The notes under the pieces were generated by a model. That model was not told the DNA's origin and did not search any database. It worked only from the letters and a program-made list of their open reading frames with translations. 64,000 bases of DNA from Polynucleobacter sp. UK-FUSCHL-C3. Its GTDB lineage: Bacteria; Pseudomonadota; Gammaproteobacteria; Burkholderiales; Burkholderiaceae. The stretch is from NCBI RefSeq assembly GCF_040409815.1, contig NZ_CP099959.1, positions 558,001 to 622,000 on the forward strand, given 5' to 3'. How positions within the stretch are numbered: position 1 is the first letter of the stretch; each line of letters opens with the position of its first letter. This document shows positions 19,256-35,557 of this stretch, piece by piece. Both the position numbers and the translations under genes were made by a program.

Positions 19256-20620
19256 GTGGCTAAGACTAAAACTCTCTATGTCTGCCAAGCCTGTGGTGGC
19301 AGTTCACCCAAATGGCAAGGGCAGTGTCCCGCTTGCCAGGCTTGGAATACCTTAGAAGAATCGCTTTCCGAGACATCATCAGGTAATCGTTTCCAAGGGC
19401 TTACCAACTCCATACCGCGGCAAAAATTAGTGAGCATTAATGCTGAGGATTCTCCACGTTTACCAACCGGTATTGAAGAGCTTGATCGTGTTTTAGGTGG
19501 CGGTTTAGTGCCTGGTGGAGTTGTTCTTTTGGGAGGCGACCCCGGTATTGGCAAGTCTACCTTGCTGCTACAAGCCCTAGCAGAGCTGAGCGCAAAAGGA
19601 GTCGATGTGCTCTATAGCAGCGGTGAGGAATCTGCTGCCCAAATTGCATTGCGCGCAAAGCGCATTGTGTTGGATTCGCCTTCGCTTGAAGTGCTTGCGG
19701 AGATCCAATTAGAGAAATTGTTACTTTCTGTGGAAGCTGCACAGCCCCAAGTCTTGGTAGTGGATTCGATTCAAACTCTGTATTCAGAAGCGTTTTCATC
19801 GGCACCCGGATCGGTTGCGCAGGTTCGGGAGTGCGCAGCACAGCTCACGCGCTTGGCTAAATCGAGTGGTATCTGTGTTTTGTTAGTTGGCCATGTGACC
19901 AAAGATGGGCATCTAGCAGGCCCCAGGGTGCTGGAGCATATTGTTGATACTGTTTTGTATTTTGAGGGTGATACCCATTCCTCGTTTCGCTTAGTACGGT
20001 CTATCAAAAACCGCTTTGGTGCGGTTAATGAGTTAGGTGTCTTTGCGATGACCGAGCGCGGTCTGAAGGGTGTTAATAATCCATCGGCATTATTTTTGTC
20101 CCAACATCCAGAAACCGTTCCGGGCTCTTGTGTACTAGTGACCCAAGAGGGTAGTCGTCCCTTATTAGTAGAGATTCAGGCTTTGGTGGATACGGCGCAT
20201 ATCCCCAATCCACGGCGCTTGGCAGTGGGCTTGGAGCAGGCACGTCTTGCGATGTTGTTAGCGGTCTTGCATCGTCATGCCGGTATTGCCTGTTTTGATC
20301 AAGATGTGTTTTTAAATGCGGTGGGAGGCGTCAAGATTAGTGAGCCCGCTGCAGACCTCGCTGTTCTCTTGGCAATCGCCTCGTCGATCCGTAATCGGGC
20401 TTTGCCAAAAAGCTTAGCGGTTTTTGGTGAGGTGGGACTCGCCGGTGAGATTCGACCATGTCCCCGCGGTCAAGAGCGCCTCAAAGAAGCTGCCAAGTTG
20501 GGATTTTCGGTCGCTATTATTCCCAAGGCAAACTTACCCAAGACAAAGATTGCCAATTTACAAGTGATTGCGGTTGAGCGCATTGATGAAGCTATTCGTG
20601 CTGCGAATGATCTGAGTTAA
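19256..20620 (+). CDS. radA: DNA repair protein RadA
   Basis: A RecA-related branch-migration helicase that helps process recombination intermediates. The N-terminal zinc finger has Cys10, Cys13, Cys24 and Cys27. The ATPase core has Walker A GDPGIGKST (about 94-102) and the RadA-specific KNRFG motif. A C-terminal Lon-protease-like domain (about 290-454) is typical. The start is GTG 19256. At 454 residues it is near E. coli RadA (460). It converges on prmB with a six-base gap. Confidence 0.96.
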   Translation: MAKTKTLYVCQACGGSSPKWQGQCPACQAWNTLEESLSETSSGNRFQGLTNSIPRQKLVSINAEDSPRLPTGIEELDRVLGGGLVPGGVVLLGGDPGIGKSTLLLQALAELSAKGVDVLYSSGEESAAQIALRAKRIVLDSPSLEVLAEIQLEKLLLSVEAAQPQVLVVDSIQTLYSEAFSSAPGSVAQVRECAAQLTRLAKSSGICVLLVGHVTKDGHLAGPRVLEHIVDTVLYFEGDTHSSFRLVRSIKNRFGAVNELGVFAMTERGLKGVNNPSALFLSQHPETVPGSCVLVTQEGSRPLLVEIQALVDTAHIPNPRRLAVGLEQARLAMLLAVLHRHAGIACFDQDVFLNAVGGVKISEPAADLAVLLAIASSIRNRALPKSLAVFGEVGLAGEIRPCPRGQERLKEAAKLGFSVAIIPKANLPKTKIANLQVIAVERIDEAIRAANDLS

Positions 20621-20626
20621 CAAGAT

Positions 20627-21547
20627 CTATTTCTGAAGATCCTCTGCCAAAATGATGCAGACTTGTTGATCACCAGCCGATACTTCCAGCCAAATCGCTG
20701 GTATGTGCGGAAATGCCTGATGGAAGTATTCATACTCGTTACCAATTTCCATAACAAGCGCCCCGCGTTCATTTAAGTAATCGGCGGCGCCCGCAATAAT
20801 TCTCGTGATGATATCCATGCCATTAAGACCGCCTGCCAGAGCTTCCCTAGGCTCGGCTTGATATTCTGGGGGGAGGGCGCGCATAGAGGCTTCATTGACG
20901 TAAGGGGGATTGCAAATGATGAGATCAAAACGATGGTCCTCCTCGGTATCTGGCAGTGCATTCCATAAATCTCCATGGAAAACATCAATCTGATTGTTCA
21001 CATGGTGACGCTCAACATTACGCGCTGCTAAAGCGAGCGCTGGCAAAGAAAGATCGCTTGCTGTGATGTGCAAATCGGGATAGTGAAGTGCGGTCAAGAT
21101 AGCTAATGAGCCATTACCAGTGCATAAATCCAGAACCTTGCCATCGGCTGGTAACCAAGGATCTAGTTCGCCATGGACAATAAGCTCTGCAATAAAGGAA
21201 CGCGGAATGATGCTTTGTGGGGTGCAGTCAAATGGTATGCCCATGAGCCATGCTTCGCCAAGCAGATATGCCAATGGCTCACGACGACTAATTCGTTGTT
21301 GTGCAATGTTGATGGCATCTTGAGTCATCTTCGTAGAAAGGGGTTTATCGCCAAGATCCAGTGCCTCGGTTGGAGAAATACCCAATTGTTTACTGACGAT
21401 CCAGAGCGCTTCACTTTGCGCATTGTTAGCGCCATGGCCATAGTGCAAATGAGCGGACTCTAGTAATTGAGTAATTTTTGTACAACAGTCCTCCACGGTT
21501 AATACAGATGGATTGAACGGGTTGGGGGAGGGATCCATAGAGCTCAC
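20627..21547 (-). CDS. prmB: Ribosomal protein L3 glutamine methyltransferase PrmB
   Basis: An S-adenosylmethionine-dependent N5-glutamine methyltransferase. The SAM-binding motif LDLCTGNGSLAI and the catalytic NPPY (IICNPPYVNEASM) are clear. The sequence aligns along its length with E. coli PrmB, including PREALAGGLNGMDI, rather than with PrmC; assignment to PrmB is by that similarity. It follows dapE by 26 bases in a dapD-dapE-prmB run. Confidence 0.9.
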   Translation of the reverse strand: MSSMDPSPNPFNPSVLTVEDCCTKITQLLESAHLHYGHGANNAQSEALWIVSKQLGISPTEALDLGDKPLSTKMTQDAINIAQQRISRREPLAYLLGEAWLMGIPFDCTPQSIIPRSFIAELIVHGELDPWLPADGKVLDLCTGNGSLAILTALHYPDLHITASDLSLPALALAARNVERHHVNNQIDVFHGDLWNALPDTEEDHRFDLIICNPPYVNEASMRALPPEYQAEPREALAGGLNGMDIITRIIAGAADYLNERGALVMEIGNEYEYFHQAFPHIPAIWLEVSAGDQQVCIILAEDLQK

Positions 21548-21573
21548 ACTAACCGAGGGTCAGTAAGTTGTGA

Positions 21574-22739
<1,166 letters not shown>

Positions 22740-22748
<9 letters not shown>

Positions 22749-23567
22749 CAAGAGTTCATTAATCGCAGTCTTAGCACGTGTTTGCGCATCAACCTTTTTC
22801 ACGATCACAGCAGCATACAAACTGTACTTGCCGTTACTGGCAGGGATTGAGCCAGGGACCACCACGGAGCCTGCGGGCACTCGGCCATAGTGAACCTCAC
22901 CGGTCTCGCGGTCATAGATCTTGGTGCTTTGACCAATATAGACACCCATTGAGAGCACGCTGTTTTCTTCAATGACAACACCTTCGACCACTTCGGAGCG
23001 TGCGCCAATAAAGCAGTTGTCTTCAATAATCACCGGACCTGCCTGAATGGGTTCTAAGACCCCACCAATCCCAACTCCACCTGAGAGGTGAACGTTCTTA
23101 CCAATTTGAGCGCACGATCCTACAGTAGCCCAGGTATCAACCATGCTGCCTTCATCGACATAAGCGCCAATGTTGACGTAAGAGGGCATTAGGACCACAT
23201 TCTTGGCCACATAAGAACCTCTGCGGGCAAATGCTGGGGGGACGACACGAAAGCCACCTTTGGCAAAGTCTTCCGGGGTGTAGTTCGCAAACTTGCTGGG
23301 GACTTTGTCATAGAACTGAGTGAAACCACCTGCTGACATTGTTTGGTTATCTTCAAGACGAAAGGACAGTAAAACTGCTTTTTTAACCCATTGATTAACA
23401 TCCCACTTACCCACACTTCGCCGCTCGGCAACACGGATGGTGCCATTATTGAGGCCTTCTAAGACTGCATTGACCGCCTGTCTAATATCGGCAGGAGCGG
23501 AGCTAGGAGAGAGATTGGCGCGGTTTTCCCAGGCCTGATCGATGGTGGTTTGTAGGGCTTGACTCAT
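22740..23567 (-). CDS. dapD: Tetrahydrodipicolinate N-succinyltransferase DapD
   Basis: Transfers succinyl from succinyl-CoA to tetrahydrodipicolinate in diaminopimelate synthesis. The C-terminal two-thirds is a left-handed beta-helix of hexapeptide repeats (for example [20 protein letters not shown], then [12 protein letters not shown]). The length of 275 matches E. coli (274). It leads the dapD-dapE-prmB run. On the minus strand a TATAAT lies at 23641-23636, about 70 bases upstream, without a convincing -35. Confidence 0.96.
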
Positions 23568-23746
23568 AGGGTGTGGATAACTATAGGATTGATAAGGATT
23601 TTTAGAAAATACATGGTTTAAATCATGAGTCTTTTATTATATTGGGGGTTGTACTAAAGGGTTAGTTGCCCGCAGGATTGTTATCATCTCCTCTGAGAAC
23701 TTTTTAATCCTAAAACCCCTGATTTTGTCCCCCAAGAAGAACCTCC

Positions 23747-26700
23747 GTGCAACTTAAATCTATTAAATTATCTGGCTTTAAATCCTTTGTTGATCCTACC
23801 CATTTTGAGTTACCTGGCCAGTTAATTGGGGTTGTGGGCCCAAATGGTTGCGGTAAGTCCAACATTATTGATGCGGTTCGGTGGGTGCTGGGTGAGTCGC
23901 GTGCCAGCGAGTTACGCGGTGAGTCGATGCAAGACGTTATTTTTAATGGCTCGGGTTTACGTAAACCCTCTGGCCGCGCCAGTGTGGAGCTCATTTTTGA
24001 TAATGCCGATGGTCGTGCGCATGGGCAATGGTCAAGCTTCACAGAGTTATCTGTAAAGCGTGTCTTAACGCGTGATGGCAACTCCAGCTATTACATCAAT
24101 AATCAGGTAGTGCGTCGTAAGGACGTGCAAGATATTTTCTTGGGTACTGGTCTTGGCCCGCGTGCTTATGCCATTATTGGACAGGGAACGATTTCCCGAA
24201 TCTTGGAGTCCAAGCCGGAAGAACTGCGAGTCTTTTTAGAAGAAGCGGCTGGTGTATCCAAGTATAAAGAGCGACGCAAAGAAACCGCATCTCGTCTAGA
24301 AGATACTCAAGAAAACTTGGTGCGTGTTCAAGATATCTTGCGGGAGCTAGAGCAACAACTTGCTCGCCTTGAGGCGCAGGCCGAGGTTGCTAGCCGTCAC
24401 AATGAGCTATTAGCGCAAATGAAGTCGCAACAACACCTGCTATGGTTTGTAAAACAAACTGAGTCTGGTAAGGAGCAAGAGAAGCATGCAAATGCAATCC
24501 GTGAGACCCAAGTCAAGTTAGAAGAAGAAACCTCGAAACTGCGCCATGCAGAATCTGAACTAGAGACCATGCGCACTCAGCAATATGCTCTGCAAGACGT
24601 GGTCTCTAAGGCTCAAGGTGATCTCTATGAGACCAATGCAGAAGTGAGTCAGATCGAATCTGAAATTAAATACGTGCATGAGTCGCGCCAGCGTTTACAA
24701 GAGCAGGCCGCTGATTTGCAAGCTCAACTCGATCGTTGGACCACTCAAGAGAAAGATGCGGCACAAGCCCAGCGTCAGGCTGAACAAGAGTTCCGTCAAG
24801 CGAGTGAGAATGAGACAAGCTTGCAGGCAGAGTTTGTGCAATTACAGCAACGTTTACCCGTTCAAGATCAGGCCTATCAATCGGCTAGTAATGCTCTGGA
24901 CCAAGCACGCTCTGTGCTCTCTGGCATGGAGCAACGCATTGTTAGTTTGCAAGAGCGCTATAAAGCGGGCGAATCACAAACTGAGGAAGTGAGTGGTCGT
25001 GCAAGTCGTCTGCGGGATGAGTTAGCAGGTATGCGCAAGCCAGATGATCAGGCACTCCAAATGGCTACCGATCGCCACATCATGGCGCAACGTAAGGCAG
25101 AAGACGCAAAATTAAAGGTCAGTCAGACCCAAGAGCATGTTCCTGCGACGGATGCTATTCGTCAAAAAGCCTTAGAGCAAATCCAAAAAGCCAATCAAGA
25201 CGTACATCAAAGCGAGGCAAAGTTAACTGCCTTGACCGCTTTGCAAGCCAGTGTGCAGGCCCAAGGCAAGATCGGTCCTTGGTTGGAGAGTAAAGGCCTG
25301 AAAGAAAGTAAACGGCTATGGCAAGAGCTCAAAGTAGAAAAAGGCTGGGAGCCCGCCCTTGAGTCTGTATTGCGAGAGCGTTTAGCGGCATTAACTGGTA
25401 AGAGCATTAATGAGACTCTCAGTCTTGCTAAGGATGCACCTCCTAGTCGCTTAGCTATTTTATTAACCGATGGCACAGACCAATCGGACTCTAAGGTGCC
25501 GGCTGGTTTTATTACTCTTTTATCCCGCGTGCAGGCGAGTGGAACAACCGCAGGCGTTCTTCAAGAATGGCTCAGCAATATCTATATTGCTGATAATTTA
25601 GAGGATGCACTTCGCCGTCGTTCACAACTAACTAAGGGATCCGCTCTGGTGACCCAAGAGGGTCATATGATGACCCGAGTGGGCGTGCAGTTGTATGCAC
25701 CAGACTCTGAGCAAGCAGGAATGTTGGCAAGGGCTCAAGAGATGGAAAGTCTTGAGAAACAACTCAAGGCTCAACAGCTGATCCAAAGTGAGGTTCAAAG
25801 TGAGCTCGAGCAGGCGAACGCGAACTATCAAGCTGCTCAACAAGCGGCGGAGCAGGCACGGGTTGCGGCCGATCAGTCGGTACAAGAGGCGCACAGTTTC
25901 GAAGTAGAGAAGATGCAGTTACTGCAAGCGCAAGAACAGTACAGTACACGTGCTGCACAGATTGATAGCGAGCTTGAAGAAATTGCGCAACAGTTAACGC
26001 AGGTTCAAGATGCCAATGCGCAAATTAATACACAACTGACCAACTCCGAGTCGGAGAAGACCGGTCTCCAAAATGGCCTTAGTTCGGCGCAACAAAATCT
26101 GGAGCAAGCAGAGTCAGCCCGTGAGACTTTAAGAGAGTCACTCCGTCAAGCCGAGATGACCGCTCAAGAGGCTGCATTTAATACGCGCTCATTGCAACAA
26201 AAGATTAATGATTTACAGCGTGATCAATCCACCGCCAGAACCCAGATCATGGAACTGCAGGATCGCTTTGATGCAAGCCAAGTAGAACTTAAAGGCTTAA
26301 GCGATGAGGCGGCACAAACTAAATTACAGTCATTACTGGTTACTCGCTCCGAGCGAGAAGCCGCTCTTGCTAAAGCACGGACCGAGCAAGAGGCAATGCA
26401 GCATCAGTTACGCGAGGCAGATGAAGCCCGTCTATTTTTGGAGCAAACCTTGCAGCCCATGCGCGATCGCGTAGTTGATCTGCAATTACGTGAGCAAGCT
26501 GCACGCCTAAGCTATGAGCAGTTCACCACCTTATTAAACGATGATGAGGCAGATCTACAGGCTTTAGCAGAGCGCTATAGCCCAGATCTACGAGCCAGTA
26601 GTCTGCAGGGAGAGGTAACCCGTCTGAATAACGAGATCCAGTCACTCGGCCCAGTCAATATGGCAGCACTCGATGAGTTATCGAGTAGTCGTGAACGTAA

Positions 26701-27262
26701 ATCTTTCTTGGATGCGCAATCTGCTGACTTAAATGAGGCAATTCAAACCTTAACGGATGCGATTGCCAAAATTGATGCAGAGACCAGAGATCTTCTCCAA
26801 GGAACCTTTGATCAAGTGAACACCCATTTCGGACGACTCTTCCCTGAGCTATTTGGTGGTGGTCACGCCCAGTTGGTGATGACCGGCGAAGAGATCTTGG
26901 ATGCAGGAGTGCAAGTGATGGCTCAGCCACCTGGCAAGAAGAACAGCACGATTCATTTACTCTCTGGCGGTGAGAAGGCTTTAACAGCAATTGCTCTCGT
27001 ATTTTCACTATTCTTATTGAACCCAGCCCCATTCTGTTTGCTCGATGAGGTAGATGCGCCATTAGATGATGCGAACACGATGCGCTATGCTGATATGGTA
27101 TCGAGGATGTCAGATAAGACCCAGTTTGTATTTATCTCGCATAACAAGATCACCATGGAAATTGCTAGCCAATTGATTGGAGTAACGATGCAGGAACAGG
27201 GTGTCTCGCGGATTGTTGCAGTTGACATCACTTCGGCTGTATCAATGGTGGAGGCGGCTTAA
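23747..27262 (+). CDS. smc: Chromosome segregation ATPase SMC
   Basis: The SMC protein of bacterial condensin, which compacts and segregates the chromosome. Walker A is GPNGCGKSN (about 31-39). Long coiled coils run at about 165-480 and 660-1000, with a hinge at about 490-650. Near the C-terminus are the ABC signature LLSGGEKAL and Walker B CLLDEVDAPLDD. The start is GTG 23747. scpA and scpB are not adjacent. Its TAA overlaps the zipA ATG (TAATG), and smc-zipA-ligA form one run. Confidence 0.96.
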   Translation: MQLKSIKLSGFKSFVDPTHFELPGQLIGVVGPNGCGKSNIIDAVRWVLGESRASELRGESMQDVIFNGSGLRKPSGRASVELIFDNADGRAHGQWSSFTELSVKRVLTRDGNSSYYINNQVVRRKDVQDIFLGTGLGPRAYAIIGQGTISRILESKPEELRVFLEEAAGVSKYKERRKETASRLEDTQENLVRVQDILRELEQQLARLEAQAEVASRHNELLAQMKSQQHLLWFVKQTESGKEQEKHANAIRETQVKLEEETSKLRHAESELETMRTQQYALQDVVSKAQGDLYETNAEVSQIESEIKYVHESRQRLQEQAADLQAQLDRWTTQEKDAAQAQRQAEQEFRQASENETSLQAEFVQLQQRLPVQDQAYQSASNALDQARSVLSGMEQRIVSLQERYKAGESQTEEVSGRASRLRDELAGMRKPDDQALQMATDRHIMAQRKAEDAKLKVSQTQEHVPATDAIRQKALEQIQKANQDVHQSEAKLTALTALQASVQAQGKIGPWLESKGLKESKRLWQELKVEKGWEPALESVLRERLAALTGKSINETLSLAKDAPPSRLAILLTDGTDQSDSKVPAGFITLLSRVQASGTTAGVLQEWLSNIYIADNLEDALRRRSQLTKGSALVTQEGHMMTRVGVQLYAPDSEQAGMLARAQEMESLEKQLKAQQLIQSEVQSELEQANANYQAAQQAAEQARVAADQSVQEAHSFEVEKMQLLQAQEQYSTRAAQIDSELEEIAQQLTQVQDANAQINTQLTNSESEKTGLQNGLSSAQQNLEQAESARETLRESLRQAEMTAQEAAFNTRSLQQKINDLQRDQSTARTQIMELQDRFDASQVELKGLSDEAAQTKLQSLLVTRSEREAALAKARTEQEAMQHQLREADEARLFLEQTLQPMRDRVVDLQLREQAARLSYEQFTTLLNDDEADLQALAERYSPDLRASSLQGEVTRLNNEIQSLGPVNMAALDELSSSRERKSFLDAQSADLNEAIQTLTDAIAKIDAETRDLLQGTFDQVNTHFGRLFPELFGGGHAQLVMTGEEILDAGVQVMAQPPGKKNSTIHLLSGGEKALTAIALVFSLFLLNPAPFCLLDEVDAPLDDANTMRYADMVSRMSDKTQFVFISHNKITMEIASQLIGVTMQEQGVSRIVAVDITSAVSMVEAA

Positions 27263-28281
27263 TGCCGCTTGAGAAATTTGCTTCCCAATGGGGCTTGTCA
27301 GAGCTGCAACTAGCTCTTGGTTTTATTGGCCTACTTTTTTTGGTATGGGTAATTGTTTATAACATTCGTAATGCCAAGAGTCGAAAAGGTGACGAAGATT
27401 TACGAATAGAACCATCCTCTGAGCCTGCAGAACCCATTGTTGAAGAGCCAATTGTTGTTTCTCCTAATCTCTACCAAACTCCATTGGTGCAAGCAATCGA
27501 CCCACGCATTGATTGTGTGATTGCCCTGCGTTTTCCAGAGCCCATTTCAGGGATCGAGATCTTAGAAGCTCTTAGGGAGTGGTCTGACCTACAAATACCT
27601 TGGATGGCTGATGGCCTAGTCCCCACAAATTCTGGTGAGGGTGTTTGGGGAGTCCTAGATGCCAATCGCTTATATGCGGAGATTCAATTAGCAGTGCAGT
27701 TAGCCAGTCGTCGAGGCCCTATTGGGGTCCTTGAGTTATCCGATTTTTGCTCTCGGGTGCAAGCCCTCGCAGAGACTTTGGATGCTCAGATCGATATGCC
27801 AGCAGTAGGTACGATGCTCGATAGCTCCAAGGAGTTGGATGCACTTGCTGCACAAAGTGATGTTCTCTTAGGCATCAATATCGTGTTTGATCAGCAAGCA
27901 TGGTCTTGGCCTCATTTGGATTCGGTACTCACCCAACGGGGCTTTAAACGAAGTAATGATGGCACATCACTTGAATATCCCATTCAAGGTAAGACAGTAT
28001 TTCGTACGGCACAATTGGATCATCACTCACCCATTAGCCAGATCACTCTTTTGCTCGAGGTCCCGGTCGTTTCTGCCGTATTACAACCATTCGATCGAAT
28101 GCTGAATGAAGCGGCTGATATTGCAGAAGCGTTGCAAGGGCGTCTAGTGGACGATAACGGCGTTAATCTCACCGAAGGCTCTGTGAATGTGATTCGGAAG
28201 CAGCTTGATGTCCTGTATGCCCAGTTAGAAAAATCTGGCATTGCTGCTGGATCAGCTACTGCCATTCGATTATTTAGTTAG
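27262..28281 (+). CDS. zipA: Cell division protein ZipA (FtsZ-binding)
   Basis: A single N-terminal membrane segment (about 15-33, LALGFIGLLFLVWVIV) is followed by an acidic, proline-containing linker and a C-terminal domain (about 190-335) resembling the ZipA FtsZ-binding domain. In gammaproteobacteria ZipA anchors the Z-ring to the inner membrane. The sequence is diverged, and context (between smc and ligA) adds weight to the call. It overlaps smc by one base. Confidence 0.78.
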   Translation: MPLEKFASQWGLSELQLALGFIGLLFLVWVIVYNIRNAKSRKGDEDLRIEPSSEPAEPIVEEPIVVSPNLYQTPLVQAIDPRIDCVIALRFPEPISGIEILEALREWSDLQIPWMADGLVPTNSGEGVWGVLDANRLYAEIQLAVQLASRRGPIGVLELSDFCSRVQALAETLDAQIDMPAVGTMLDSSKELDALAAQSDVLLGINIVFDQQAWSWPHLDSVLTQRGFKRSNDGTSLEYPIQGKTVFRTAQLDHHSPISQITLLLEVPVVSAVLQPFDRMLNEAADIAEALQGRLVDDNGVNLTEGSVNVIRKQLDVLYAQLEKSGIAAGSATAIRLFS

Positions 28282-28286
28282 GATAG

Positions 28287-32870
<4,584 letters not shown>

Positions 32871-32899
32871 TACTAAAAATTGTCTGGCGATGGTAAGGC

Positions 32900-33736
32900 T
32901 TATGCTGCGACTGGGTTAGGACGATATTGCAATGGACCAACACAGTCAGGCGCCTTGGGGGTGCCGTTTGACCAGGTTAAAACCTCCACGCCAGTATGGG
33001 TCACTAAAACAGTGTGTTCCCATTGTGCGGACAAACTACGGTCTTTCGTTTTGACGGTCCACTGATCGGGCATGGTGCGGATCTCACGTCGGCCGGCATT
33101 AATCATAGGCTCAATCGTGAATGTCATACCCTCTACAAGAGTTTCTCCAGTGCCGGGTTTGCCGTAATGCAGGATTTGAGGATCTTGATGAAAGACTTTG
33201 CCAATACCATGACCACAATACTCCCGAACTACTGAGTAGCCCGCATTTTCTGCATGAGATTGAATCGAGTAGCCAATGTCACCAAGTCGGGTGCCCGGCT
33301 TAACTTGTGCAATTCCGAGCCACATAGATTCAAAGGTAATTTGGTTTAAGCGAGCGGCCATGATCGAAATCTCGCCAACATTGAACATGCGACTGGTATC
33401 GCCGTAGTAACCAGCCTGCGTAATCACAGTAATGTCTAAATTAACCACATCCCCATTTTTGAGAACCTTATCGCCTGGAATGCCATGGCAAATGACATCA
33501 TTCACCGAGGTGCAAATGGCGGCAGGAAAAGGGGGATACCCCGGAGGTTGGTAGTTGAGTGGCGCAGGAATAGTCTTTTGGACATCTCTCATATAGGCAT
33601 GACAAAGTCGGTTTAGCTCCCCAGTGCTTATCCCCGGTTTAATCAACGGGGCAATGTAATCCAAGACCTCGCTAGCAAGGCGACCAGCTTCGCGCATCCC
33701 TTGTAGGTCTTTTTCATCAGTAAATATGCTGTGCAT
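32900..33736 (-). CDS. map: Methionine aminopeptidase, type I
   Basis: Removes the initiator Met from nascent proteins. Metal ligands are visible in VNLDITV, GDTSRMF, the His of [12 protein letters not shown], the Glu of TFTIEPMI and the Glu of QWEHTVLV. It is divergent from rpsB (185 bp between starts), the same arrangement as in E. coli. glnD follows it. Confidence 0.96.
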   Translation of the reverse strand: MHSIFTDEKDLQGMREAGRLASEVLDYIAPLIKPGISTGELNRLCHAYMRDVQKTIPAPLNYQPPGYPPFPAAICTSVNDVICHGIPGDKVLKNGDVVNLDITVITQAGYYGDTSRMFNVGEISIMAARLNQITFESMWLGIAQVKPGTRLGDIGYSIQSHAENAGYSVVREYCGHGIGKVFHQDPQILHYGKPGTGETLVEGMTFTIEPMINAGRREIRTMPDQWTVKTKDRSLSAQWEHTVLVTHTGVEVLTWSNGTPKAPDCVGPLQYRPNPVAA

Positions 33737-33806
33737 AGCTCACATTATGGCTGAATATCCTGAATCAGGCCGGATCTAAAACACACTAGATGACTGATAT
33801 TTAAGG

Positions 33807-33812
33807 TATAAT
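33807..33812 (+). promoter_or_regulatory. Likely -10 box of the rpsB operon promoter
   Basis: A perfect TATAAT lies 110 bases upstream of the rpsB ATG. No good -35 is visible at 16-18 bp, so the assignment rests on the -10 and on its position before the structured leader. Confidence 0.55.
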
Positions 33813-33846
33813 TTACCAGTCGTCCTCATAGTGGGGGCGAAATCCC

Positions 33847-33896
33847 AGGTCAAGCCATCCAGGGTGGCGCTTTTGAGCGCAGTCAGGACTTGACCT
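33847..33896 (+). promoter_or_regulatory. Structured rpsB leader, candidate S2 autoregulatory element
   Basis: The 5' leader folds on inspection into a closed multibranch element. An outer stem AGGTCAAG (33847-33854) with CTTGACCT (33889-33896) encloses two hairpins, CCATC/GGTGG (33855-33867) and CGCT/AGCG (33868-33879). It ends about 25 bases before the rpsB ATG, next to the Shine-Dalgarno AGGAG. In E. coli and relatives S2 represses its own operon through leader RNA; a like role here is inference. Confidence 0.55.
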
Positions 33897-33921
33897 TAGA
33901 ACCAACCCTTAGGAGATTGTA

Positions 33922-34671
33922 ATGTCAGTGACAATGCGTGAAATGCTGGAAGCTGGGTGCCATTTTGGTCACCAAACTCGCTTCTGGTCCCCCAAGATGG
34001 CCCCTTATATTTTTGGTCATCGCAATAAGATTCACATCATCAATTTAGAGAAAACCTTGCCCATGTTTCAGGACGCCCTGAAATTTGTGCGTCAGGTTGC
34101 CTCCAACCGCGGCACCGTTCTCTTTGTCGGTACTAAGCGCCAGTCTCGCGAGGTAATCGCTGAGGAAGCGGCACGTGCGGGTATGCCTTATGTTGATAGC
34201 CGCTGGCTGGGCGGTACCTTAACGAACTTCAAAACTGTGAAGGGTTCGATCAAGCGCTTAAAAGATATGACCGCTGCTAAAGAAGCGGGTGATTGGGAGA
34301 AGCTTTCGAAGAAAGAGGCGCTTACCAATGAGCGTGATCTCGATAAATTACAAAAATCACTGGGCGGGATTCAGGATCTTAATGGTGTGCCCGATGCAAT
34401 TTTTATCGTCGACGTTGGCTATCATAAGATTGCGATCACCGAAGCGAATAAGTTAGGTATTCCTGTCATTGCTGTTGTAGATACCAACCATTCTCCAGAA
34501 GGTGTTGATTACATCGTTCCTGGTAATGATGATTCCAGTAAAGCAGTTGTTTTGTATGTTCGCGGAATTGCCGATGCAATTCTTGAAGGCAAGGCAAATG
34601 CAGTTCAACAAGTTCTTGAGTCTGTTAAAGAGGGCGAAGAAGAGTTTATTGAAGAAGGGAAGGTAGACTAA
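33922..34671 (+). CDS. rpsB: 30S ribosomal protein S2
   Basis: An essential small-subunit protein that binds late in assembly. The opening [21 protein letters not shown] and the motif [12 protein letters not shown] are diagnostic. Its 249 residues match the family. The Shine-Dalgarno AGGAGATT precedes the ATG. Its stop overlaps the tsf ATG by one base (TAATG). The structured leader upstream suggests autogenous control. Confidence 0.98.
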   Translation: MSVTMREMLEAGCHFGHQTRFWSPKMAPYIFGHRNKIHIINLEKTLPMFQDALKFVRQVASNRGTVLFVGTKRQSREVIAEEAARAGMPYVDSRWLGGTLTNFKTVKGSIKRLKDMTAAKEAGDWEKLSKKEALTNERDLDKLQKSLGGIQDLNGVPDAIFIVDVGYHKIAITEANKLGIPVIAVVDTNHSPEGVDYIVPGNDDSSKAVVLYVRGIADAILEGKANAVQQVLESVKEGEEEFIEEGKVD

Positions 34672-35552
34672 TGCCCGCGATTACTGCAGCAATGGTTGGC
34701 GAACTCCGCGCCAAGACCGATGCTCCCATGATGGAGTGCAAAAAAGCATTGACAGAAGCCGATGGCGATATGACCAAAGCAGAAGAAATTCTACGGGTTA
34801 AGTTAGGTAGCAAGGCGAGCAAGGCAGCATCGCGTGTCACGGCAGAGGGTGTGATTGTTTCCTATATTCAGGGGAATACGGGCGCACTCTTAGAAGTCAA
34901 CTGCGAAACTGATTTCGTTTCAAAGAATGATGACTTCCTTGGCTTTAGTAATGGCTGCGCTAAGTTGGTGGCTGAGAAAAACCCTGCTGACGTTAGCGCT
35001 CTAGCGACCCTGTCTTTAGATAGTAAAACAGTAGAAGCTATTCGCGCTGAGTTGATTGGCAAGATTGGCGAGAACATGAACCCTCGTCGCTTTAAGCGTT
35101 TTGCGGGTGGCGGTCAATTGGTTTCCTATCTCCACGGCAATCGTATTGGTGTGATGGTGGAATATGAGGGTGATGCTACTGCTGCTAAAGATGTGGCAAT
35201 GCATATCGCTGCGATGAAGCCTGTATCGTTATCAACCGCTGATGTTCCTGCAGAGAATATTGCAATGGAACGAAAAATTGCTGAACAAAAGGCAATCGAG
35301 TCGGGTAAGCCTGCTGAGATTGCGGCAAAAATGGTTGAGGGATCAGTACAAAAATACCTTAAAGAGGTATCGCTCTTAAATCAAACTTTTGTAAAGAACG
35401 ATAAGCAAACGGTTGAGCAAATGCTCAAAGCTGCCAATACCACCATCAAGTCATTTAGCTTATTTGTTGTTGGCGAGGGTATTGAGAAGCGTCAAGATGA
35501 CTTTGCTGCTGAGGTTGCTGCTCAAGTTGCAGCTGCAAAGGCAACTGCTTAA
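34671..35552 (+). CDS. tsf: Elongation factor Ts
   Basis: The guanine-nucleotide exchange factor for EF-Tu. The N-terminal UBA-like domain has [16 protein letters not shown], and the core has the [10 protein letters not shown] motif that contacts EF-Tu. At 293 residues it is slightly longer than in E. coli (283). Paired with rpsB, as in nearly all bacteria, and followed by pyrH after five bases. Confidence 0.98.
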   Translation: MPAITAAMVGELRAKTDAPMMECKKALTEADGDMTKAEEILRVKLGSKASKAASRVTAEGVIVSYIQGNTGALLEVNCETDFVSKNDDFLGFSNGCAKLVAEKNPADVSALATLSLDSKTVEAIRAELIGKIGENMNPRRFKRFAGGGQLVSYLHGNRIGVMVEYEGDATAAKDVAMHIAAMKPVSLSTADVPAENIAMERKIAEQKAIESGKPAEIAAKMVEGSVQKYLKEVSLLNQTFVKNDKQTVEQMLKAANTTIKSFSLFVVGEGIEKRQDDFAAEVAAQVAAAKATA

Positions 35553-35557
35553 ACCTT

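Noticed and set aside
23568..23746. Regulatory RNA in the dapD-smc divergent gap
   Set aside because: Apart from a minus-strand TATAAT there is no convincing stem or known lysine-responsive structure; it reads as an ordinary promoter region.
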